The notes below the pieces were generated by a model. It was not told where the DNA came from. It worked only from the letters and a program-made list of their open reading frames with translations, and searched no databases. Made by a program: the position numbers and the translations under genes. This document shows, piece after piece, positions 16,233 through 25,726 of a DNA stretch of 64,000 bases. The DNA is from Streptomyces sp. LUP47B (lineage in GTDB: Bacteria > Actinomycetota > Actinomycetes > Streptomycetales > Streptomycetaceae), in assembly GCF_001746295.1 (NCBI RefSeq), contig NZ_MJAH01000009.1, forward strand, positions 262,566 to 326,565, read 5' to 3'. Each line of letters starts with the position of its first letter. Position 1 is the first letter of the stretch.

Positions 16233-17447
16233 TCAGCCGACACCCACGAGGGTCCCCTTCACGAACTTGGTGTTGCCGGTGCCGTCCCGCCAGGGGGACG
16301 AGACTCCTTGGAGATGGCCTGAGTTGACCACCACGTAGGCCGAGTTGTCGGCCCGCACGCCGTACTGGGGACTCGCCACCCCTGTTCCGTCGTCGTCCTT
16401 GCCCGTGAGGACGACCAGGCCGTCGGCCATGACCTTGCACTGGGAGCCGGCGACGCCCAGCCCGGCGTACCCGCCGCCACCGGCGCCCTTGTTCTTGCCG
16501 TCCCGGGTGAGGTTCGTGGCCGACAGCAGAAGGACTCCGGTCGTGTCCGTCGCGTGGACGTACATGCCGTTCCAGCCGTTCCGGTCGGTGGAGCACGCGA
16601 CCATCTTGATCACCCCAGGCACGGACTCGATGTCGAATCCGTGCAGCGCGGACCACTCCGCGCGGCAACTGGTGAAAGAGGAGTTGCCCGCACCCGACAT
16701 CCACCAGCCGCAGCCCCCGACTCCTAGTACGTACACGTCGTGGAAGACGGAGTCGGTGGAGTTGTTCAGCACGATGCCGTGGGAGCCGGTCCACAGTACG
16801 GAGACGCGGTCGTAGTGCAGGCAGAACGGTGCCTGGGGGCCGCCCGTGGCGTTGAAGTTGTACCAGGTGTTGATCCCGATGCCGGTGACGGCGCGGACGT
16901 GCACGTCCCGGAGCTGAAGGTGCTGGATCTGCCCGGTCGCGCGGATGCCGTCGATCTCGGCTCCGTCGCGGGGCAGGTCGGAGCCGTCGATGGACAGGGA
17001 GAAGATGCGCTGCGCGTTGGCCTGGACGGAATAGCCCCCCAGCTGCTGGTCCAGGATCTCCACGACGGCGTTTCCCGTGAACGACGGGAGGGGGCGGATG
17101 CCCACCACCGGGTTCCGGGCGCCGGGCTGGCCCTCGCCGCCGGCATGCGAGCCCTGCAGGGTCACGTACGGGCCTATGCGCAGGGGAGCGCTCGTCCGGT
17201 ACACCCCCGCAGGAAGGACGGTGACATTCCCCGGCTGACAGGCGTCCAGCGCCGCCTGGAGCGCCACGGTGTCGTCGGTGGCGCCATCTCCCTTGGCGCC
17301 GTGGTCCTTGACGTTCACCCACCCCGCATCCGCCGCCGCCGCCACGGCGGCGGCGTCGCCGGCGGAGACCGCTGTGGCGGACAGGGCGATACCGCCCACC
17401 GCGACGGCTGATCTGAGGACGGAGCGTCGGGAGTTCGAACCGGTCAT
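16233..17447 (-). CDS. Tat-exported right-handed beta-helix (pectate-lyase-3 superfamily) protein
   Basis: 404 residues from the ATG at 17447, which follows a GGGGGGCAC stretch and gives a twin-arginine leader (SNSRRSVLRSAVAVGGIALS) ending near residue 40. The mature part begins with the Pectate_lyase_3 motif VNVKDHGAKGDGATDDTVAL and continues as repeated short beta-strands with Gly/Asn turns, as in pectinases, tailspikes and alginate epimerases. Catalytic residues cannot be assigned by eye. Placement beside the polysaccharide operon suggests lyase, epimerase or binding activity on the polymer made there. Polysaccharide degradation for nutrition is the alternative. Confidence 0.8.
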   Translation of the reverse strand: MTGSNSRRSVLRSAVAVGGIALSATAVSAGDAAAVAAAADAGWVNVKDHGAKGDGATDDTVALQAALDACQPGNVTVLPAGVYRTSAPLRIGPYVTLQGSHAGGEGQPGARNPVVGIRPLPSFTGNAVVEILDQQLGGYSVQANAQRIFSLSIDGSDLPRDGAEIDGIRATGQIQHLQLRDVHVRAVTGIGINTWYNFNATGGPQAPFCLHYDRVSVLWTGSHGIVLNNSTDSVFHDVYVLGVGGCGWWMSGAGNSSFTSCRAEWSALHGFDIESVPGVIKMVACSTDRNGWNGMYVHATDTTGVLLLSATNLTRDGKNKGAGGGGYAGLGVAGSQCKVMADGLVVLTGKDDDGTGVASPQYGVRADNSAYVVVNSGHLQGVSSPWRDGTGNTKFVKGTLVGVG

Positions 17448-17738
17448 GTTGTGCCCCCCTGGGCTGCTCGAAGATCGGCAGCCAGTATCCACGCCTCGTA
17501 AGTGTGACAAGAAGCGCACAAGTGAACGTGTCTGCCCAGTGTGAGCAGGTGGGAAACGTGTTGGTTACACGATCTTTCAATGAAGAAAAGGGGCATAAGT
17601 TATATGGCGGGCTTATGTCTTCACGCGGCCCTTACGTCATTCACAGCCCTCGGATAACCTTCCTCGTCTAGCCCTTTTGTTCGAAAGGGGCTTCTTTGGG
17701 GTGGGGAACAAATCGGGCCTGTGGCCCGGAGGGTAGGA
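17448..17738. promoter_or_regulatory. AT-richer divergent promoter region before the polysaccharide operon
   Basis: This 291-base gap is clearly less GC-rich than its surroundings. It has an inverted repeat CATAAG (17594-17599) / CTTATG (17612-17617) around TTATATGG, and an imperfect hairpin AGCCC...GGGCT at 17670-17692 followed by TTCTTTGGGG. It probably holds divergent promoters for the beta-helix gene and the GT2-led operon. No riboswitch family is recognised. Confidence 0.45.
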
Positions 17739-19370
17739 ATGTCATCTATTGACTCTGCCCGCATGTCCGGAGCGACCGGTGCCGGGGGGCACCGATCCGC
17801 GCGGCGTGGAGGAAAGCGTGGCGCCGAGCAGGCGCCGATGGGGCTTCTGCCCGCGCCGCCCTCGCATGCGGAGAAGTATTCATACGTCAAGCGGCGCCTG
17901 TGGGTGCTGACGCTCGCCTCGATCGTCAGCTTCGGCTGCCTGACCGTCAGCCAAGTGGCGCTGGTCAAGGCCAGCCCGCTGATGTGGATCTTCGCGCCAC
18001 CGGTGCTCTTCACGGTCGTCTACTACCTCGTGTCGCTGAAGGTGAACGGCTTCACGCGCGACTTCGACTTCGAGTACCACCAACAGCTCGTGCGCGGCTG
18101 GCGGCCCCCGGTCTATCCCAGCGTCGACGTCTTCCTGCCGGTGTGCGGAGAGCCCATCGAGGTGCTGCACAACACCTGGACCCATGTGCGGCAACTGGCC
18201 GACCGGTATCCGGGCGTGTGCGTGCCCTTCGTTCTCGACGACGGCGCGAGCCCGGAACTTGCCGCCATGGCCCGGGACTTCGGCTTCCGCTACGGCACCC
18301 GGGAGAACCGCGGCTGGTTCAAGAAGGCCGGCAATCTGCACTTCGGGTTCGGCCAGTCCGACGGCAAGTACGTCCTGATCCTCGACGCCGACTTCACACC
18401 GCGCTCCGACCTCCTGGAGGAGCTGCTGCCGTACATGGAGACCGACGAGCGCATCGGAATCGTGCAGTCCCCGCAGTACTTCCGGGTGCTGGACTCACAG
18501 AACTGGATCGAGCGCGGAGCCGGTGCCGTACAGGAGCTGTTCTACCGCTCCGTGCAGGTGTCCCGGCAGAACAGCGACGGCGCCATCTGTGTCGGCTCCT
18601 GTGCCATCTACCGGCGGGCCGCGCTGGAGACCAACGGCGGTACGACCCTCATCGAGCACTCCGAGGACGTGCACACCGGTTTCGACCTGCGCGGGCTCGG
18701 CTGGGACCTGAAGTACGTGCCGGTCGCGCTCTCCACGGGGGTGTGCCCGGACACCGCCGGGGCTTTCTTCAACCAGCAGTACCGCTGGTGCTCGGGATCG
18801 ATGTCGCTGCTCGCCAGCAAGAAGTTCTGGGACGCGCCGATACGTTTCTCCAGTCGGCTCTGCTACATGTCCGGCTTCTTCTACTACATCCACACGGCGC
18901 TGTTCACCTTCTTCGCGCCGCTCGTGCCCGTCATGCTGCTGCTCACCAGCCCTGAGATGCTCCAGGTCAAGCACCTGGTCTGGGTGCTGCCCAGCATCGC
19001 CTACACCACCCTCGTCTTCCCGATGTGGCACAAGGCGCCGTACCGGCTGGAGGCATGGTCGGCACGGATGATGTACGGCTGGGCACATGTCTTCGCCATC
19101 TGGGACATCCTGCGCAAGCAGCGCATGGGCTGGCAGCCGACCGGCTCCAAGGGCGCGAAGAAGAACAAGACCCGCCGTTTCTGGCTGGGCATGTGGATCT
19201 GGAGCGGCGGCACGGCCGTGGTCTGGGTCGGAGCGGCCGTGTACCGCCTGTTCACCGGTTACCCGCCGGACTTCGCCCTCGTCCTGTCCTCCGGGCTGTT
19301 CTACGCGCTGGTCGTTGCGCGGGCGCTCATCCAGCCCAAGGAACACCACTCAGCAGGTGAGCCCGAATGA
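17739..19370 (+). CDS. Cellulose-synthase-like family 2 glycosyltransferase (membrane polymerase)
   Basis: 543 residues; the ATG at 17739 follows GGAGGGTAGGA ideally (an in-frame GTG lies 18 bases upstream). After an Arg-rich N-terminus come two membrane helices (about 55-75 and 83-101), then a processive GT2 domain with all hallmark residues: Asp167-Asp168 (VLDDG), DAD at 216-218, ED at 309-310 (HSEDVHTG) and QQYRW at 346-350. Further membrane helices follow from about 370. Enzymes with D,D,D,Q(Q/R)xRW polymerise and extrude beta-linked glycans. No PilZ domain is seen. It heads a coupled operon with a GH26 hydrolase. The product could be a glucan, mannan or mixed polymer; sequence alone cannot say which. 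Confidence 0.9.
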   Translation: MSSIDSARMSGATGAGGHRSARRGGKRGAEQAPMGLLPAPPSHAEKYSYVKRRLWVLTLASIVSFGCLTVSQVALVKASPLMWIFAPPVLFTVVYYLVSLKVNGFTRDFDFEYHQQLVRGWRPPVYPSVDVFLPVCGEPIEVLHNTWTHVRQLADRYPGVCVPFVLDDGASPELAAMARDFGFRYGTRENRGWFKKAGNLHFGFGQSDGKYVLILDADFTPRSDLLEELLPYMETDERIGIVQSPQYFRVLDSQNWIERGAGAVQELFYRSVQVSRQNSDGAICVGSCAIYRRAALETNGGTTLIEHSEDVHTGFDLRGLGWDLKYVPVALSTGVCPDTAGAFFNQQYRWCSGSMSLLASKKFWDAPIRFSSRLCYMSGFFYYIHTALFTFFAPLVPVMLLLTSPEMLQVKHLVWVLPSIAYTTLVFPMWHKAPYRLEAWSARMMYGWAHVFAIWDILRKQRMGWQPTGSKGAKKNKTRRFWLGMWIWSGGTAVVWVGAAVYRLFTGYPPDFALVLSSGLFYALVVARALIQPKEHHSAGEPE

Positions 19371-20374
19371 TCCGTAGGACCGTCCTCCCGCTCTGCGTGG
19401 CGCTGATGTCCCTGGCGGGGGTCTCCGGCTGTGGTGTGCTCGGAGGCGACGACCCCGCCGCCCAGGCCGCGAAGGAACCGGCCGCCGGCTCCTCCTCCAA
19501 GGCACCCGGGGCGGAACTGCCGTACGACGTGAAGCCGCTGCTGCACCCGGACAAGGAGTACTTCGGGGTGGCCTTGGACGGTGCGCCCAGCTCCCTGAAG
19601 CCGGTGGACACCTTCGCCAAGACCGTCGGCAAGAAGCCGAACCTGGTCGGCTCCTACTCGTCGTGGGGTGACGGCTTCAACTCCAAGGGCGCCCAGAACG
19701 TCTTCGGCGACGGCGGCCTGATGTATGTGTCGTGGGAGCCGTTCAAGCCCGGCCTCGACAAGATCGCCGACGGCTCGCAGGACGGGTACATCAAGAAGTA
19801 CGCGGACAGTGTGCGCAAGACGGACGTGCCCGTGGCGATCAGCTTCGGGCACGAGATGAACGGCCACTGGTATCCGTGGGGCACCAAGGACACCACCCCT
19901 GAGACCTTCGTGAAGGCGTGGCGGCACATTCACGACGTCTTCCAGGACGTCGGCGCCACCAACGTGATCTGGGTGTGGAGCCCGAACGTCATCAACCCCG
20001 TGCGTTCCGTGAAACTGAAGCCGTACTGGCCCGGTGACGCCTACGTCGACTGGGTCGGCGTCGTCGGCTACTGGACGCAGACCGGCGCTCACACCTTCGA
20101 GACCCTGTACGGCCCGACGCGCAGCCAGATCGACGCGTTCACCGACAAGCCGGTGCTGATCAGCGAGACCTCGTCGGAGCCCGGGGAGCGGCGGCGCGCC
20201 GATGTGCGCGACCTGCTCGCGGGTGTGAAGAAGGACAAGGACGTCATCGGCTTCCTGTGGTTCAACATCCCCAAGCGGGCCGACTGGCGCATCCAGAGCA
20301 GCCCGCTCGCGCTGGCCGAGTTCAAGCGCCTCATCGCGGACGACGACTTCGGATTCGAGGTGCCGCGTTCATGA
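19367..20374 (+). CDS. GH26-family glycoside hydrolase, lipoprotein
   Basis: 335 residues. The lipobox LAGVSGC places Cys22 for lipidation, so the enzyme is anchored outside the membrane. The mature domain is GH26-like: acid/base Glu163 in SFGHEMNGHWYPWG and nucleophile Glu267 in VLISETSSEPGE. GH26 members are mainly endo-beta-1,4-mannanases, with some beta-1,3-xylanases and lichenases. The ATG overlaps the stop of the GT2 gene (ATGA), so synthesis and hydrolysis are tightly coupled. A hydrolase beside a synthase, as in cellulose systems, may trim or release the nascent chain. Confidence 0.88.
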   Translation: MIRRTVLPLCVALMSLAGVSGCGVLGGDDPAAQAAKEPAAGSSSKAPGAELPYDVKPLLHPDKEYFGVALDGAPSSLKPVDTFAKTVGKKPNLVGSYSSWGDGFNSKGAQNVFGDGGLMYVSWEPFKPGLDKIADGSQDGYIKKYADSVRKTDVPVAISFGHEMNGHWYPWGTKDTTPETFVKAWRHIHDVFQDVGATNVIWVWSPNVINPVRSVKLKPYWPGDAYVDWVGVVGYWTQTGAHTFETLYGPTRSQIDAFTDKPVLISETSSEPGERRRADVRDLLAGVKKDKDVIGFLWFNIPKRADWRIQSSPLALAEFKRLIADDDFGFEVPRS

Positions 20375-22047
20375 CGACGCAGCAACAGGACGGCGGCTGG
20401 TCGGAGCCCGGCCCGCACCAGGACGACTGGCAGCAGCACTACCCGCCCCACACCGACCAGCATCAGCAGGGCTACGGCGACCAGCAGGCCCACGAACAGC
20501 AGCAGACCTGCGGTGATCAGCAGGCGTACGGCTATCAGCAGCCCTATGCCGGGCAGCAGCACATCCCCCAGCAGCCGAGCCCCGCGCAGCAGTACTACGC
20601 GCGTCCCCACACGGTCGGCCCCGACGTCGAGTACTACGTTCCGGAGTACACGGTCGTCGAACCCGAGCCGGAGCCCGAGCCGGGCTATGTGCTCCCCGAG
20701 GTCGCGGTGTCGGCCTGGTCGGTCGACAACAGCCGCTCGGCATGGATCAGCCGAGGCGCCCTGGTCCTGATCCTGCTCGTGCAGGCAGGGCTGTCCTTCC
20801 GGCTCGACGGCAGCGCCTTCCCTCAAGAGGCGAAGTTCCTGATGTCCGACGGCGAGCTGTCAGGGCTGGTCTCTCAGCTCGGCCTCGCCGGGGCCCGGGC
20901 GCTGAGCCTGGCTTGGGCGCTCGGAGCCACGGCACTGCTGTTCGGCGCCACCCGGCTGCTGTTCAACGCGCGGGCCGGTCTCGCGGCCGCCGCCATGTAC
21001 TCCGTGCTGGAGTCGACCGCCTTCACCGGCCGGTACGCCTCCCTGCACTCCCTGTCGCTGTTCCTGCTCGCCGCCGCCCTGTGGCTGCTGGCCAGGACCC
21101 GCCAGGCGAGCCCCGCGGCCGTGTTGCTCGCGGCGCCCTTCGCGGCCCTCGCGCCGTTCGCCGCGTACGCGGCCGCCCTGTACCTGCCCACGCTGACCGT
21201 GCTCGCCGTGCTGACCGCCTACCGGTTCCGCGGCGCGGGCGCCTTCGTGCGGGGCGCGCTGTTCGCGGCGGCCACCGGCGCACTGTGCTTTGCCGGAGTC
21301 CAGCTCGCCGGCACGCCGAGCGGTTGGAACGTTCAGAGCAGCGACAGCGCCCTGGAACTGCTGAAGGAAAGCGCCCAGTGGGGCGGAGTCGTCCTGCTGG
21401 TCGCGGTGATCGGTGCCGTCGGCTTCATCCGGCGGGCCCGGATGGGCGAGATGCCGTGGGCCGAGGGCACCGCGCCTGGTGCCATCCGGCGCTCCCTGCT
21501 CGGCCTGACCCTGTGTGCCACCGCTCTGCTCGCACCGCTCTACCAGGCCTGGCTGGGTAACGGCAGCTCGCTGTACGTCCACGTCGGCTTCGGACTGCTC
21601 TTCGCGGTGCCGATGGCGGGCCTCGGCGTCTCGCGGATGATGGGTGCCCACTTCCGGTACCCGCAGATCGGCATCATGATCTACGTCGCCACCCTGGTGA
21701 TCGGCATGGCGCAGACCCGCGAGCTGTACCGGCCGCCGGACTCGGCCGCCATGATCGGTGCCCTGCGCGAGGTCGTGGACACCAAGGGCGAGTACCTGAC
21801 GGACGACCCGGAGATCTCCGCCTACTACCTGCGGACGCACACGAAGCCCGCCCAGTGGCACCAGGCCGAGCGCGGGCCGGCCTTGTCGGCCGCCGTGAAG
21901 AGGGGCTCCTACGACGCGATCGTGCTGCGCGCCGACTCCGTTCCCGAGGCGCTGCGCGGCAACGCCGACTACCGGCTGCTGGCCCTGCTGCGGCCCTCCG
22001 ACAAGGACGGCGGACAGGAGCCGTACCGGATCTGGGTGAAGCGATGA
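20371..22047 (+). CDS. Polytopic membrane protein, GT-C/GT39-like, with Gln-rich cytosolic N-terminus
   Basis: 558 residues from the ATG that overlaps the GH26 stop (ATGA). Residues 1-125 are rich in Gln, His, Tyr and Pro, with an EPEPEPEP run. From about 130 onward there are roughly ten hydrophobic helices, and a soluble C-terminal domain follows (about 455-558). The layout parallels the next gene, a GT39/ArnT-like protein, but the first-loop Asp-Glu motif of GT-C enzymes is replaced by FPQEAKFL. It could be an inactive partner, a flippase-like subunit or a GT with altered chemistry. Confidence 0.7.
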   Translation: MTTQQQDGGWSEPGPHQDDWQQHYPPHTDQHQQGYGDQQAHEQQQTCGDQQAYGYQQPYAGQQHIPQQPSPAQQYYARPHTVGPDVEYYVPEYTVVEPEPEPEPGYVLPEVAVSAWSVDNSRSAWISRGALVLILLVQAGLSFRLDGSAFPQEAKFLMSDGELSGLVSQLGLAGARALSLAWALGATALLFGATRLLFNARAGLAAAAMYSVLESTAFTGRYASLHSLSLFLLAAALWLLARTRQASPAAVLLAAPFAALAPFAAYAAALYLPTLTVLAVLTAYRFRGAGAFVRGALFAAATGALCFAGVQLAGTPSGWNVQSSDSALELLKESAQWGGVVLLVAVIGAVGFIRRARMGEMPWAEGTAPGAIRRSLLGLTLCATALLAPLYQAWLGNGSSLYVHVGFGLLFAVPMAGLGVSRMMGAHFRYPQIGIMIYVATLVIGMAQTRELYRPPDSAAMIGALREVVDTKGEYLTDDPEISAYYLRTHTKPAQWHQAERGPALSAAVKRGSYDAIVLRADSVPEALRGNADYRLLALLRPSDKDGGQEPYRIWVKR

Positions 22048-23585
22048 CGGCATACACACCATCGGTCGACGAAACGGCCGCCCAGGAACCCGAGGACGAT
22101 GCGTCCTCCGATCACCGCCGGTCCGCCGACGGTGCCGGCAGGGGCTCGGCGTGGCTCGCCTTCTTGCTGCCGGCGCTGGTCGCGGCTGCCTGCGTTGTGC
22201 CGGGGCTCGGCGGGCGCCAGCTGTGGCGCGACGAACACGCCACCTGGTGGGCGTCCACGATCTCGTGGCACGACCTCGGACGGCTGATCGGCAGCATCGA
22301 CGTCGTGATCGCGCCGTACTACGCGGCGATGCATCTGTGGATCGACGTCGCCGGGGACTCGGCGGCGATGCTGCGGCTGCCGGAGGCGCTCGCCATGGCG
22401 GTCTCGGCCGGTCTGATCGGGCTGCTGGGACGCCGGATGTTCGCGGTGCGCACCGGGGTACTGGCCGGACTGCTGTTCGCGGTGGTGCCGATGATCACCC
22501 GATACGGTCAGGAGGCCCGGCCGTACGCCTTCGCGACGATGTTCGCGCTGCTGGCCACCCTGTGGCTGATCCGGGCGCTGGACAAGCCGAGTCTGCGCAA
22601 CTGGACGCTGTACGGGCTCGCCATCGCGGCCACGGGATTCAGCCACCTGGTGGCGATGGCGGTGCTCGCCGGGCATGTGTGGCTCGTCTTCCTGGCCAAG
22701 AAGCGGGGCGACCGCATCGCCCACTACGCCTTCGCCGGCGCGGCCCTGCTGGGGCTTTCCATCACCTTCCCGATGGTGGCGCAGGGCACCGGGCAGAGCG
22801 GGCAGATCGCCTGGAACGTCACCACGACCAAGGACCTGACCCAGTTCCCGGACACTCTGTTCGGGTCCTGGATCACCGGCGGAGCGGTGATGGCCCTCGG
22901 TGTGGTCGGTCTCATGGTCGCCGGGCGGTACTCGGTGCTGCTTGCCGCCTGGGCCGTACTGCCGCCGGTCCTCACCTTCGTGACCGCCAACCAGCTGCAC
23001 CTCTTCCTGCCGCGGTATCTGCTGTTCACCATCCCGGCCTGGACGCTGCTGGTGGCCGCCGCGCTCACCCGCCTCGTCGGCAGACTCGATCCCGAGGCCC
23101 GCCGGGGGACCGGCGCACAGGTCCTGAGCGGGCTGCTGGTCGCGGCCGTCGCGGCCGGGTACGCCTTCGTGGCGTGGCCGGCGATCGGAGACGCCAAGAA
23201 GGACCTGCCGATGGAACCGGACTTCCGGGGCGCGGCGAACGTCGTCGCGGCGGGCGAGAAGTCCGGCGACGGAATGATCTTCAACGGCGGGATGTCGGAG
23301 CGCCGGGCCATGGCGTACGAACTGCGGGACCGTAAGGCCCCCAAGGACGTGCTCATGGAGTACACCCCGCAGGAGAACGGGTCCTACGGCGCCACCGAGT
23401 GCCGTAAACCGGCGAGCTGTCTCAAGGGCACCGACCGGATCTGGCTGATCTCCACTGTCAGCGACGGGCGTCCGCCGCTCACCGGCATGAACGAGAAGAC
23501 CGCGGCGGCGATCGAGAAGTCCTTCAAGGCCGGTCGCACGGTGAAGCTGAACCACATCGTGGTGCGGGTTCTCGAGCGCAAGTAG
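22044..23585 (+). CDS. GT39/ArnT-like integral membrane glycosyltransferase
   Basis: 513 residues, ATG overlapping the previous stop (ATGA). After a short acidic N-terminus come about eleven membrane helices and an extracytoplasmic C-terminal domain (about 390-513). The first external loop carries LWRDEHATWW, with the Asp-Glu pair typical of GT-C enzymes that use polyprenyl-phosphate sugars, followed by RYGQEARPYAF as in the PMT_2 family. It probably transfers a sugar from a lipid carrier to the polymer or a protein outside the membrane. The lipid donor could come from the DPM1-like gene at 24957. Confidence 0.8.
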   Translation: MTAYTPSVDETAAQEPEDDASSDHRRSADGAGRGSAWLAFLLPALVAAACVVPGLGGRQLWRDEHATWWASTISWHDLGRLIGSIDVVIAPYYAAMHLWIDVAGDSAAMLRLPEALAMAVSAGLIGLLGRRMFAVRTGVLAGLLFAVVPMITRYGQEARPYAFATMFALLATLWLIRALDKPSLRNWTLYGLAIAATGFSHLVAMAVLAGHVWLVFLAKKRGDRIAHYAFAGAALLGLSITFPMVAQGTGQSGQIAWNVTTTKDLTQFPDTLFGSWITGGAVMALGVVGLMVAGRYSVLLAAWAVLPPVLTFVTANQLHLFLPRYLLFTIPAWTLLVAAALTRLVGRLDPEARRGTGAQVLSGLLVAAVAAGYAFVAWPAIGDAKKDLPMEPDFRGAANVVAAGEKSGDGMIFNGGMSERRAMAYELRDRKAPKDVLMEYTPQENGSYGATECRKPASCLKGTDRIWLISTVSDGRPPLTGMNEKTAAAIEKSFKAGRTVKLNHIVVRVLERK

Positions 23586-23619
23586 CGACCGACAACGGAG
23601 TTGTGAAGGAGGCCGCTGG

Positions 23620-24960
23620 ATGCGGCTCACAGTCATCGGTACCGGCTATCTCGGTGCCACCCATGCCGCCTGCATGGCGGAGCTCGGACACGAGGTGCTC
23701 GGGGTCGACGTGGACCCCGACAAGATCGCAGCGCTGCGGGCCGGCCAGGTGCCGTTCCACGAGCCGGGTCTGCCCGAGCTGATCCAGAAACACACGGCGA
23801 GCGGGCGGCTCCGCTTCACCACCGACTACGCGGAGGCCGGGACCTTCGGCGAGGTGCACTTCGTGTGCGTCGGCACCCCGCAGCGCAAGGGGTCCGAGGG
23901 CGCCGACCTGACCTATGTCGATGCCGCCTTCGCGGCGATCGCCGCGCACGCGGCGGAGGGCTCGCTGCTGGTCGGCAAGTCGACCGTGCCGGTGGGCACG
24001 GCCGAGCGGCTGGCCTCCCTGTTCGAAGGCGCCGAGGTCGCCTGGAACCCGGAGTTCCTGCGGGAGGGCTTCGCCATCGAGGACACGCTGCGTCCGGACC
24101 GGCTGGTGTTCGGCGTGCGGTCTTCACATGCGGAAACGACCCTCCGTAAGGTGTACGCCCCGGTTCTCGACGCGGGCACTCCCGTCGTCACCGCAGACTT
24201 CCCGACCGCCGAACTGGTCAAGACGGCTGCCAACGCCTTCCTCGCCACCAAGATCTCCTTCATCAACGCGATGGCCGAGGTCTGCGAGGCCGCGGGCGGC
24301 GACGTCGGCGTCCTCGCCGAGGCGATCGGGTACGACGACCGGATCGGGAAGAAGTTCCTGCGCGCCGGTGTCGGCTTCGGCGGCGGCTGTCTGCCCAAGG
24401 ACATCCGCGCCTTCGCGCACCGCGCCGATGAGCTGGACGTCTCGCTGGCGTTCCTGCGCGAGGTCGACGCGATCAACATGCGCCGCCGCGACAAGGTCGT
24501 CGCCCTGGCGCGGGAGCTGTGCGGGGGTGCGGTCCTGGGGGCCCGTATCGCCGTACTGGGAGCGGCCTTCAAGCCCGACTCCGACGACATCCGTGACTCG
24601 CCCGCACTGAACGTGGCCGCCCGGCTGCGTCTGGACGGCGCCGATGTCACGGTCTACGACCCCGAGGCGCTGGACAACGCCCGCAAGGCGTACCCGCTTC
24701 TCGGTTACGCGATATCGGCCGAGGAAGCCCTGCGGGGAGCCGACCTCGTGCTGCATCTGACCGAGTGGCCGCAGTTCCGGGAGATCGATCCGGAGCGGGC
24801 CGCGCGACTGGTGGCCCGCCCACGGATCGTGGACGGCCGGGGGGCGCTCGACGGGGAGCGTTGGGCCGCGGCGGGCTGGCACTTCCGGGCGTTGGGCAGA
24901 CCCGCGCCCGCTGGGGAGAGGCCCCTGAGGGGTCTCTTGGGAGGGAAGAGAACGACATGA
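23620..24960 (+). CDS. UDP-glucose/GDP-mannose 6-dehydrogenase family protein
   Basis: 446 residues. NAD-binding Rossmann motif GTGYLG at 7-12, central dimerisation domain, catalytic Cys257 in GVGFGGGCLPKD with Lys260/Asp261 beside it, and a C-terminal nucleotide-sugar domain (FKPDSDDIRDSP). Such enzymes oxidise UDP-glucose to UDP-glucuronate (or GDP-mannose to GDP-mannuronate) in two NAD-dependent steps. UDP-glucose is the likelier substrate by overall resemblance. An AAGGAGG site precedes the ATG. Its presence implies a uronic-acid component or derived pentose in the polysaccharide. Confidence 0.92.
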   Translation: MRLTVIGTGYLGATHAACMAELGHEVLGVDVDPDKIAALRAGQVPFHEPGLPELIQKHTASGRLRFTTDYAEAGTFGEVHFVCVGTPQRKGSEGADLTYVDAAFAAIAAHAAEGSLLVGKSTVPVGTAERLASLFEGAEVAWNPEFLREGFAIEDTLRPDRLVFGVRSSHAETTLRKVYAPVLDAGTPVVTADFPTAELVKTAANAFLATKISFINAMAEVCEAAGGDVGVLAEAIGYDDRIGKKFLRAGVGFGGGCLPKDIRAFAHRADELDVSLAFLREVDAINMRRRDKVVALARELCGGAVLGARIAVLGAAFKPDSDDIRDSPALNVAARLRLDGADVTVYDPEALDNARKAYPLLGYAISAEEALRGADLVLHLTEWPQFREIDPERAARLVARPRIVDGRGALDGERWAAAGWHFRALGRPAPAGERPLRGLLGGKRTT

Positions 24961-25718
24961 CGAGCCTCGACAGATACCCGGGTGTACCGGTTACCGTCGT
25001 GATGCCGACGTACAACGAAGCGCCGAACCTGCCCCGTATGGCAGAGCTGGTCCTCGGCCTGCCGATCGACGGGCTGCATCTGAAGATCGTCGACGACTCC
25101 AGCCCGGACGGTACCGGGCAGATCGCCGAGGAGCTCGCCGAGAAGCACAACTGGGACGGGCGGCGCCGGATGAGCGTGCTGCACCGGACCGAGAAGGACG
25201 GGCTCGGGCGCGCCTACGTCGCCGGCATGAGCGCCGCTCTGGACGAGGGTGCCGAGTACGTCGTCCAGATGGACGCCGACGGCAGCCACCCGGTGGAAGC
25301 GGTCCCACGCATGCTCGGTACGGCCATGGCGTCCGGGGTCGGCCTGGTCGTCGGCAGCCGGTACGTGGAGGGCGGCTCGCTGGACGAGGAGTGGGGCAGG
25401 CACCGCGTCCTGCTGTCGCGATTCGCCAACCGGTACGCCCGGACCGTGCTCGGCACCAAGATCCGGGACATCACCGCGGGCTTCAACCTGTGGTCGGCGG
25501 CCACCCTGCGGGACATCGACCTCGCGACCCTGGACAGCGCCGGCTACAGCTTCCAGGTCGAGCTGAAGTTCAAGGCCGTCCGGGCCGGGCACAGCGCCGT
25601 GGAGATCCCGATCCGCTTCGAGGAGCGCACCGAGGGCGTCTCCAAGATGAACCTCTCGACGCAGATCGAGTCGGCGGTGATGCCGGTACGGCTGCGACTG
25701 CGCAACCGACGGGGCTGA
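24957..25718 (+). CDS. Polyprenol-phosphate mannose/glucose synthase-like GT2
   Basis: 253 residues, ATG overlapping the dehydrogenase stop. It is a GT-A fold GT2 with VTVVMPTYNEAPNLPRM at the start, VDDSSPDGT, the DxD region MDADGSHP near 100-107 and GSRYVEGGSLDEEWG. This is the soluble DPM1-type arrangement with no C-terminal membrane domain. Such enzymes charge polyprenyl phosphate with mannose or glucose on the cytosolic side. With the following GtrA protein it forms a lipid-linked-sugar donor pair. Actinobacteria have another Ppm1, so this one is probably dedicated to the locus. Confidence 0.88.
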   Translation: MTSLDRYPGVPVTVVMPTYNEAPNLPRMAELVLGLPIDGLHLKIVDDSSPDGTGQIAEELAEKHNWDGRRRMSVLHRTEKDGLGRAYVAGMSAALDEGAEYVVQMDADGSHPVEAVPRMLGTAMASGVGLVVGSRYVEGGSLDEEWGRHRVLLSRFANRYARTVLGTKIRDITAGFNLWSAATLRDIDLATLDSAGYSFQVELKFKAVRAGHSAVEIPIRFEERTEGVSKMNLSTQIESAVMPVRLRLRNRRG

Positions 25719-25726
25719 GCGCGACG

